DNA from: Actinomycetota bacterium
GTDB taxonomy: Bacteria; Actinomycetota; Humimicrobiia; Humimicrobiales; Humimicrobiaceae
Reading direction: 5' to 3'
Assembly (NCBI GenBank): GCA_016870675.1
Contig: VGAU01000003.1
Coordinates: 1 to 20,042 of the forward strand
Length of the DNA: 20,042 bases
Below, one piece after another: positions 13,870-20,042 of the stretch. The stretch's first letter is position 1, and each line of letters opens with the position of its first letter. Under the pieces are notes generated by a model. That model saw only the letters and a list, made by a program, of their open reading frames with translations, had not been told where the DNA came from and searched no databases. The translations under genes and the position numbers were made by a program.

Positions 13870-14835
13870 ATGTCAAAAAAGATTATGCTGGCAGTGGTAG
13901 TGATTCTAATTCTATCTCTTATAGCTACCCTGGGTATCTTTTCAGGATGCAAGGGGCAAGCTGCAGAAGAATCATTGGGCAGTCCAGTAGAGGTGGTGGA
14001 TGGTGAAGAAAATATAGTTAAGCTTGCTGCACATGCAAGAAAGATTATTGTCCTTGCGCAAAGTGCACTGGAGATAATTGATGGTCTGGGCGCTATGGAA
14101 CTGGTGGTAGAGGTTGATAATTGGAGTGTAATGATGGCTGAACCGCTGGCGGAAGGATTTGAGGGTGCTGGGGATGTATATGGGCTGAATATAGAAAGAA
14201 TAGCTGAGCTGAATCCTGATATTTTAATAACTATTACCGGTGGCCCTGAAGATGACTATCAAAAAGTAAGAGAACTCGGAATTGAAATTTACAGAGTCAT
14301 CGATGTTAAAGGTATTGAAGGTGTTTATGATGAAATAGCTAACATCAGTAAAATAATTGGGCTTGAAGATAAGGGGAAGGAACTTGTGAGCGAACTTAAA
14401 AAAGGGGTTGATAAAATATATAATCAGGTCAAAGATTTGAGTGATGAACAGAAACCAAGAGTTTTTTATGAAGTATGGAATGATCCTTTAATGAGTGCAG
14501 GGGCAGATACCTTTATTGATGACTTAATCGAAAAGTCAGGCGGAATAAATATAGTAGCAGAGGATAATCTAACCGGATGGCCTGAATATAGCGTGGAGAC
14601 ATTAATAGAGAAAAATCCGGATATAATAATTGCTCCTATGAGTCTTGTAGCAGATCCTTCAGTAATAATGGAAGATGAGAGGTTTTCAAGCATTGATGCA
14701 GTGACTGGTGGCAAGGTTTATGTTGTCCCGGATAATCCAATTTCCCGTCCAAACCAGAACCTGATTAAAGCGCTGCAAATGTTTGCAAAAGCAATCCATC
14801 CTGAAATTTTTGGGAAATTTGAAGTAATAGAGTAA
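13870..14835 (+). CDS. btuF: corrinoid-binding lipoprotein of the BtuFCD importer
   Basis: A 321-residue extracytoplasmic solute-binding lipoprotein of the BtuF/FhuD type. It delivers cobalamin or cobinamide to the BtuC permease. The signal peptide has a KK start, a hydrophobic core and a lipobox ending FSG-Cys27, so the mature protein is membrane-anchored through Cys27. The mature part shows the family's ERIAELNPDILIT and the two-lobed alpha/beta pattern, ending near VPDNPISRPNQN. A GAGGAGG ribosome binding site precedes the ATG. Alone it could also be an iron-siderophore binder. The riboswitch upstream and cobU/cobS downstream argue for corrinoid. Confidence 0.92.
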   Translation: MSKKIMLAVVVILILSLIATLGIFSGCKGQAAEESLGSPVEVVDGEENIVKLAAHARKIIVLAQSALEIIDGLGAMELVVEVDNWSVMMAEPLAEGFEGAGDVYGLNIERIAELNPDILITITGGPEDDYQKVRELGIEIYRVIDVKGIEGVYDEIANISKIIGLEDKGKELVSELKKGVDKIYNQVKDLSDEQKPRVFYEVWNDPLMSAGADTFIDDLIEKSGGINIVAEDNLTGWPEYSVETLIEKNPDIIIAPMSLVADPSVIMEDERFSSIDAVTGGKVYVVPDNPISRPNQNLIKALQMFAKAIHPEIFGKFEVIE

Positions 14836-14868
14836 AAAATTAATTCTTAAATAATTTTTATAAAAAAA

Positions 14869-14910
14869 AGTAATCTTGTTATTATTGTTTATAATAATAG
14901 CAAGATTACT
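14869..14910 (+). promoter_or_regulatory. long hairpin between btuF and cobU
   Basis: Arms 14869-14886 and 14893-14910 pair over 18 positions (one G-U) with a 6-base loop. No T run follows on the plus strand, so within the operon it may act as an RNA processing or stability element. Eight As just before it (14862-14869) would make it a terminator only for minus-strand transcripts. Confidence 0.6.
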
Positions 14911-14943
14911 ATTCAAGTATACTATTGGAAAAAGAGGAGTTTT

Positions 14944-15525
14944 TTGGCAAGAATTTATTTTCTCATTGGCGGAGCGAGAAGTGGAAAAAGCAGTTACGGA
15001 GAGGAACTGGCAAAGTCTCTTTCTGGCAGAGTAGCATATATTGCTACATCAAAGATCACCGATGAAGAAATGGAAGAAAGAATTACACGTCATAGAAAAA
15101 GAAGGCCAAAAAACTGGAAAACCTATGAAATTGCTGACAAAAATATAGACGAACAGGGTATAAAAAAAATTATAAAAAGTATCTCCAAAGAAAATATCAA
15201 CACTGTAATTATTGATTGCATAACTAACTTGCTGTTTAAAATTATTTATGATTATAAATTAGATTCTATTAAAATTATAAGAAATGAGGTTGAAAGAGCA
15301 GCCAAGAAGGAAGTCATATCATTTTTTAAATCTCTACTGGAAGAATTAAGAGAAAGCAAGTTAAATGTAATAATTATTTCAAATGAAATTGGCCTTGGAG
15401 TTGTTCCTGCATTTCCCCTTGGAAGAATTTTCAGGGACTTAATGGGTATTGTAAACAAAAATATAGCAGAAGTTTCAGATGAAGTTTATTTATTTATAGC
15501 AGGACTGAAACAAAGGTTAAAATAA
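14944..15525 (+). CDS. cobU: adenosylcobinamide kinase / adenosylcobinamide-phosphate guanylyltransferase
   Basis: Bifunctional cytoplasmic enzyme that phosphorylates adenosylcobinamide and then adds GMP, giving adenosylcobinamide-GDP for CobS. It has 193 residues, slightly longer than usual. The P-loop GGARSGKS is at residues 9-16, YIAT at 32-35, and ERITRHRKRRPKNW contains His50, the likely counterpart of the GMP-carrying His46 of Salmonella. IIDCITNLL and ISNEIGLGVVP are also typical. The start is TTG at 14944, supported by GAGGAG at 14934-14939 and by the P-loop position. It overlaps cobS by one base. Confidence 0.95.
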   Translation: MARIYFLIGGARSGKSSYGEELAKSLSGRVAYIATSKITDEEMEERITRHRKRRPKNWKTYEIADKNIDEQGIKKIIKSISKENINTVIIDCITNLLFKIIYDYKLDSIKIIRNEVERAAKKEVISFFKSLLEELRESKLNVIIISNEIGLGVVPAFPLGRIFRDLMGIVNKNIAEVSDEVYLFIAGLKQRLK

Positions 15526-16385
15526 TGAGCAAGTTTATCAATGCTTTGGGATTTTTAACTATTATAAAAATTCCAAAAAAATATACATTAAAAAAAGAAC
15601 AGTTAGCTGATTCTACAGTTTATTTTCCAATAGCTGGATTAATCATTGGCATAATATTATCTTTGTTCTATTTTGTTGCAAGTTTTATATTTCCGCTATT
15701 TTTATCTGTAATTTTACTTATTGGACTGGAAGTTTTTTTATCTGGCGGAGCTCATCTTGATGGCCTGAGCGATATGTTTGATGGCACTTTTTCCGGCAGG
15801 AGTGATAAGAATAAGATTTTAGAGATTATGAAAAAAAGTGATACAGGGGTATATGGAATTTTATCCATAGTTTTTTTATTGCTTCTAAAGATTTCTATAG
15901 TCTATTATTTAGCCAGTATTAATTCAGGGCATGTTTTAATTTTTTATTTGACAATCATCTTTATGCCAGCATTCGGGAGATGGAGCATGGTTTTTTTGAT
16001 TAGCAGGTATAAAAATGCTCGAGGTAGCAATAGTCTGGCTAAAATATTTACAGATAATAAAAATAAAAGAAAAAATTTTTATATCTCAAGTATATATTTA
16101 TTTTTGTTATTTTTAGTTTTATATACATTTTTTGGATATCTTACTGGAAGCAGGGTAGGTGTTTTTAGTTTTTTAAATAATTTAGAAAGTGTTTATTTAA
16201 TACTATTTATCTTAGCTAAAGCTCTACTGGTTACTGCTGCCTTATTTTTGCTTTTATTGTCTGTAAGCTGGTTTTTTACAAGAAGAATCGGTGGCATAAC
16301 TGGAGATATTATAGGTGGAGTAAGTGAGACTACCGAACTACTGTTTTTATTTGCCTGTTATTTAGTATTTACTTTTTTTATATAA
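15525..16385 (+). CDS. cobS: adenosylcobinamide-GDP ribazoletransferase (cobalamin synthase)
   Basis: Integral inner-membrane enzyme that joins adenosylcobinamide-GDP to alpha-ribazole or its phosphate, closing the nucleotide loop. It has 286 residues with about six to seven hydrophobic segments. The metal-binding motif GGAHLDGLSDMFDG, about residues 74-87, is the family hallmark. MPAFGRWSM and the RRIGGITGDIIGG motif near residue 255 complete the match. Its ATG shares a base with the cobU stop (15525), so the two are coupled. It uses the CobU product and the CobT product. Confidence 0.96.
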   Translation: MSKFINALGFLTIIKIPKKYTLKKEQLADSTVYFPIAGLIIGIILSLFYFVASFIFPLFLSVILLIGLEVFLSGGAHLDGLSDMFDGTFSGRSDKNKILEIMKKSDTGVYGILSIVFLLLLKISIVYYLASINSGHVLIFYLTIIFMPAFGRWSMVFLISRYKNARGSNSLAKIFTDNKNKRKNFYISSIYLFLLFLVLYTFFGYLTGSRVGVFSFLNNLESVYLILFILAKALLVTAALFLLLLSVSWFFTRRIGGITGDIIGGVSETTELLFLFACYLVFTFFI

Positions 16386-16391
16386 ATTTTT

Positions 16392-17435
16392 ATGGGAACC
16401 GGAAGAAAAACTATAAAGCATACAATAATACTGCTAATAATATTAATAGCGCTTATTATAGTTGCTGCTTCAATAGGAGCTGCGAAAGTAAACTTAAAGG
16501 ATACCAGCTTGATTATAGCCAGTTTTATTCCAGGGGTTAATCATTTTATCAATACTGCCCGGCTGGATCCCCGGGATATTGTGATTATTTCACAGATAAG
16601 GCTGCCGAGGATATTCTTGTCCATATTTGTTGGTATAGCGCTTGCCAGCGCAGGGGTTATTTTTCAGGGGCTCTTTAGAAATCCTATGGCAGATCCCTTT
16701 GTGATCGGAGTCTCCGCAGGAGCAGCTTTTGGAGCAACTATTGGTCTGGTGTTTATTACCGGCGTCGGTCTACTGGGTATTTCCACTACCACTATTTTTG
16801 CCCTGCTCGGGGCGCTGGTCACTACATTTTTGGTCTACAGTATTTCCAGCGCCAGAGGGAAGGTTTCAGTAACTACACTGCTTCTCTCTGGCATTGCCCT
16901 TAGCGCTATGCTGAGTGCTATGACCTCGTTTATCATGATATTCAGGGGTCATGATCTGGCAAAAATAATTTTTTGGATTATGGGTGGTTTGACCGCTGCG
17001 TCATGGTATAAGTTTAATATTATAGCTCCTATGGTAGTGGTGCTTATTATAATTTCCGGATTTTATATGAGGGATTTAAATATCATATCCCTGGGAGATG
17101 AAAGAGCAGCTCAGTTAGGGGTTCAAACAGACAGAGTTAAAAAAATACTGTTGATAATGGCTTCACTTATAGCTGCCTTAGCTGTTTCTATTAGTGGAAT
17201 TATAGGATTTGTAGGCCTTATCACACCGCATATTTTAAGGTTGATTGTAGGGCCCGACCATAAAATTTTATATCCAACTTCTGCTGTAGCAGGGGGAATA
17301 GTTCTGCTTATGTCTGATACTTTAGCCAGAACTATTCTTATGCCCAGGGAAATTCCGGTAGGGATTATAACTTCGATTGTCGGGGTTCCGTTTTTCCTGT
17401 ATCTTTTGGTAAAGTCAAAAAAACAGGTTTTTTAA
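16392..17435 (+). CDS. btuC: corrinoid ABC transporter permease (FecCD family)
   Basis: A 347-residue inner-membrane permease of the BtuC/FecCD family, expected to form a homodimeric channel with about ten transmembrane helices. Family signatures are clear: RLPRIFLSIFVGIALASAG and FQGLFRNPMADPFVIGVSAG near residues 70-110, and the ATPase-coupling region LGDERAAQLGV followed by GFVGLITPHILR. It begins six bases after cobS. I see no ribosome binding site, so translation probably depends on coupling to cobS. With btuF and the ATPase gene it forms a complete importer. Confidence 0.94.
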   Translation: MGTGRKTIKHTIILLIILIALIIVAASIGAAKVNLKDTSLIIASFIPGVNHFINTARLDPRDIVIISQIRLPRIFLSIFVGIALASAGVIFQGLFRNPMADPFVIGVSAGAAFGATIGLVFITGVGLLGISTTTIFALLGALVTTFLVYSISSARGKVSVTTLLLSGIALSAMLSAMTSFIMIFRGHDLAKIIFWIMGGLTAASWYKFNIIAPMVVVLIIISGFYMRDLNIISLGDERAAQLGVQTDRVKKILLIMASLIAALAVSISGIIGFVGLITPHILRLIVGPDHKILYPTSAVAGGIVLLMSDTLARTILMPREIPVGIITSIVGVPFFLYLLVKSKKQVF

Positions 17436-17454
17436 ACTGGTTAATTTAGGCGAG

Positions 17455-18729
17455 ATGAGTAGAAAGAGAAAAGTGCTTTCGGTTAAAAATTTAGATTTTT
17501 CTTATAATCAGAATAAGGTTCTGGATAATATAAGTTTTAGTGTGGAAGAGGGGAGTTTTATCTCAATCCTCGGTCCAAATGGATCAGGTAAAAGCACTCT
17601 GGTAAATCTTATAAGCAAGGTTCTAAGAGGATATGAAGGTAAAATTGAAGTCGGTGGAAGGGATATAAAGGAGTTAAATCCAAAAGATATTGCAAAAATG
17701 GTGGCTGTAGTGCCCCAGTATACCAATCCTGGCTTTAGCTTTACTGTAGCTGAAATGGTTATGATGGGAAGGCACCCATACATTTCAAGATTTGGAATGG
17801 AAGGAAAAGAGGATTTTGATGCAGTTAGCGGAGCCATGGAAAAGACTAAAATATTACCATTTGCAAATAGAAAGTTTACGGAACTGTCAGGCGGTGAGAA
17901 GCAGCGGGTAATTATGACTCAAGCTCTAGCCCAGGATAGCTCTATACTGCTTCTGGATGAGCCCACTTCTCATCTTGATATAAATTTCCAGATTGAATTT
18001 ATGAATTTGTTTCTAAGTTTAAATAAAAAAGAAAATAAAACCATAATTGGAATTTTTCATGATGTGAATCTTGCCATACAAAACAGCAAAAAAATAATGC
18101 TTCTAAAAGAAGGCAGGATTTTTAATTTCGGCAGTGGAGAAGATATAATAAACAGGGAAAGTATAAAAAGTGTATTTGGAAGTGATGTATTTATAGGCAG
18201 AAATCCTGTAACTAAAAAACTTTACGTTAGTCCGGTTTTTAATCCGGGTGATGATCAGGGTATTTCCAGTCAGAAAGCAAACAAATATTTAAGAGTTCAT
18301 ATAATTGGTGGTGGCGGAGCTGCATCACCGGTAATGAATTTACTCCACAGCAGCGGTTATACGGTATCCTGCGGAGTCATAAATACTCTGGATACAGATA
18401 TTGATACTGCCCAGATGCTGGGAATCCCTTATGTAGCTGAGGCACCTTTTTCACCTATTAGTTTTATTTCACAGAATAAGAACATTGAATTTATTAAATC
18501 AAGCGATGTGGTAATCCTCCCTGCAGTGGAGTTCGGCTCCGGCAATTTCTCAAATCTGGTATCTGTAAAAGAAGCAATCAGTTCAGGGGAAAAAGTGATA
18601 GTAATAGATGAAAAAAACATAAGGGAAAGAGATCATACCGGTGGAAAAGCAGAAAAGCTTTACAGGAGAATAATAGAAGACGGTGCAATTGTAGTTAAGT
18701 CGATAAATCAGGTACTCAGATGTTTGTAA
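17455..18729 (+). CDS. btuD: corrinoid ABC transporter ATPase with extra C-terminal domain
   Basis: A 424-residue protein, about 160 residues longer than a usual BtuD/FepC ATPase. The ATPase domain spans about residues 7-250: Walker A GPNGSGKST (40-48), Q-loop VVPQY, signature LSGGEKQRV (144-152), Walker B ILLLDEP (164-170) and the switch His202 in FHDVN. A second domain runs from about residue 279 to the end, starting RVHIIGGGGAASPVMNLL, with an alternating strand/helix pattern like a nucleotide- or ligand-binding Rossmann fold. Its function is not known to me. The gene sits between btuC and cobQ in one operon. Confidence 0.92.
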   Translation: MSRKRKVLSVKNLDFSYNQNKVLDNISFSVEEGSFISILGPNGSGKSTLVNLISKVLRGYEGKIEVGGRDIKELNPKDIAKMVAVVPQYTNPGFSFTVAEMVMMGRHPYISRFGMEGKEDFDAVSGAMEKTKILPFANRKFTELSGGEKQRVIMTQALAQDSSILLLDEPTSHLDINFQIEFMNLFLSLNKKENKTIIGIFHDVNLAIQNSKKIMLLKEGRIFNFGSGEDIINRESIKSVFGSDVFIGRNPVTKKLYVSPVFNPGDDQGISSQKANKYLRVHIIGGGGAASPVMNLLHSSGYTVSCGVINTLDTDIDTAQMLGIPYVAEAPFSPISFISQNKNIEFIKSSDVVILPAVEFGSGNFSNLVSVKEAISSGEKVIVIDEKNIRERDHTGGKAEKLYRRIIEDGAIVVKSINQVLRCL

Positions 18730-18736
18730 TTACAAT

Positions 18737-20042
18737 ATGATAAAGGGTAAATCAAAATCCATAATGATACAGGGCACTGGCTCACATGTTGGCAAGAGTG
18801 TCGTAACTGCTGCAATATGCAGAATTTTGAAACAGGATGGATACAGCGTATGTCCATTTAAATCACAAAACATGGCCCTGAATTCATATGTCACTGCCGC
18901 AGGTGGGGAGATGGGCAGAGCCCAGGTAGTCCAGGCTGAAGCATGTGGACTGGAACCTGAAGTTTATATGAATCCAATACTTATTAAACCCATAGCTGAC
19001 TCAAGGGCGCAGATAATATTTATGGGAGAAGTGGTAAAAAATATGAGCGCTGTTGAATATAACAAAAAGAAGGTTTTTTATTTAAATAAAATTAAAGAAA
19101 TCATCAGTGGTCTAAAAAAAAGATTTGATTTTGTAGTGATAGAAGGAGCCGGCAGCCCGGCAGAAATAAACTTGCTGAAAAATGATATTGTAAATATGAG
19201 AACAGCAGAGATTGCCGCATCCCCTGTAATATTGGTGGGAGATGTTGATAGGGGTGGCGTATTTGCAAGTTTTTACGGCACTGTAAAGCTTCTTCCAAAA
19301 AGTTATAGAAAATACATAAAAGGTTTACTGGTAAATAAGTTTAGAGGAGATATAAGCCTTCTTGAACCCGGTAATGATTACATATCCCGAAAATTAAAAA
19401 TTCCGGTGATAGGTACTATTCCATATTTTAGGGATATTTATATTGAAGAAGAGGATTCTGTAAATCTGGAGCGGGAAAGAAATAAAAAATTGATTTTAAG
19501 TAGTACCGGGGAAAATAATAAAAGCGGAAAAATAATAATTGGTGTAGTCTATCTTCCCCATATTTCTAATTTTACTGATTTTAATGCTTTTGAACTAGAA
19601 AAAGATGTAAGCCTGATTTATATCAGAGATGATAAGGAGTTAAAAGATTTAAGGCCTCATATGATTATTATTCCCGGGAGCAAAAGCACTATAAGCGATC
19701 TTCTGTATTTAAGAAGATCTGGATTAGAGGAAGAAATTAAAAAGCAATACAAAAGGGGCACGGTGGTATTTGGCATATGCGGAGGTTTCCAGATTTTAGG
19801 GAAAAAGATTACAGATAAATTTAAAAGTGAATCGCCGGATGCCGGGAACATTAATGGCATTGGCCTTATGGATATAAATACAGAATTTTTACAAAATAAA
19901 AGTACCTATCAGGTAGAATTTGAAGTCAACGGAGATGTTTTCAATTGTAATTCGTATTTAAAAGAGATGAGTGGGAGATTTATAAACAGCAAGATGGAAG
20001 CTATGAAGGGATATGAGATCCATATGGGTATATCCAAACCGG
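18737..20042 (+). CDS. cobQ: cobyric acid synthase, truncated by the window end
   Basis: Glutamine- and ATP-dependent enzyme that amidates four side chains of adenosylcobyrinic acid a,c-diamide to give adenosylcobyric acid. The frame is open for 435 codons to the last base of the window, so the C-terminal end is missing. The N-terminal ATPase domain shows GTGSHVGKS (13-21), KSQNMALNS and EGAGSPAEINL. The glutaminase domain shows GICGGFQIL with nucleophile Cys348, and YEIHMG near the end. No strong ribosome binding site precedes the ATG at 18737; an internal ATG at 18764 would remove only nine residues. It starts seven bases after btuD. Confidence 0.95.
   Translation, partial: MIKGKSKSIMIQGTGSHVGKSVVTAAICRILKQDGYSVCPFKSQNMALNSYVTAAGGEMGRAQVVQAEACGLEPEVYMNPILIKPIADSRAQIIFMGEVVKNMSAVEYNKKKVFYLNKIKEIISGLKKRFDFVVIEGAGSPAEINLLKNDIVNMRTAEIAASPVILVGDVDRGGVFASFYGTVKLLPKSYRKYIKGLLVNKFRGDISLLEPGNDYISRKLKIPVIGTIPYFRDIYIEEEDSVNLERERNKKLILSSTGENNKSGKIIIGVVYLPHISNFTDFNAFELEKDVSLIYIRDDKELKDLRPHMIIIPGSKSTISDLLYLRRSGLEEEIKKQYKRGTVVFGICGGFQILGKKITDKFKSESPDAGNINGIGLMDINTEFLQNKSTYQVEFEVNGDVFNCNSYLKEMSGRFINSKMEAMKGYEIHMGISKP

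Overview
The window looks like a chromosomal segment of a low-GC bacterium, probably an anaerobe. The housekeeping and cobalamin genes are AT-rich, with A/T-heavy intergenic DNA and canonical sigma70-type promoters and Shine-Dalgarno sites. Lineage cannot be fixed from this sequence alone. A low-GC Firmicutes-like, Atribacterota-like or OPB41-type actinobacterial host would all fit. No tRNA, rRNA, CRISPR array or recognisable transposase is visible.

Layout. (1) 1-3690: enolase, an AbrB/PIN toxin-antitoxin pair, and a convergent membrane-anchored family 2 glycosyltransferase. (2) 3691-6047: a candidate promoter and attenuator leader, cobT, and an NAD-dependent epimerase/reductase translated from the same message. 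(3) 6048-13592: an accessory block. It holds a second VapBC pair, a 42-bp duplicate of part of the epimerase gene, a three-gene coiled-coil / SNF2 ATPase / RING-like zinc protein cassette, an AbiEii-type nucleotidyltransferase with a small DUF6922-like partner, a gene remnant, and an orphan addiction-module antitoxin. (4) 13593-20042: a cobalamin riboswitch with a terminator, then btuF-cobU-cobS-btuC-btuD-cobQ on one strand, with cobQ cut by the window end.

How the genes work together. CobT activates the lower-ligand base. BtuFCD imports corrinoid. CobU and CobS attach the nucleotide loop, and CobQ amidates the corrin ring. The set is the late or salvage half of B12 synthesis, with the transporter-led operon under B12 feedback. 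The cobT transcript carries a different leader with mutually exclusive hairpins, so the two halves of the locus may respond to different signals.

The strongest candidate for an undescribed system is the cassette at 7085-11567. Its base composition looks richer in GC than its neighbours, its genes are tightly spaced or overlapping, it sits among toxin-antitoxin modules, and it does not match any named defence system I know. Its function, defence or otherwise, is inference.
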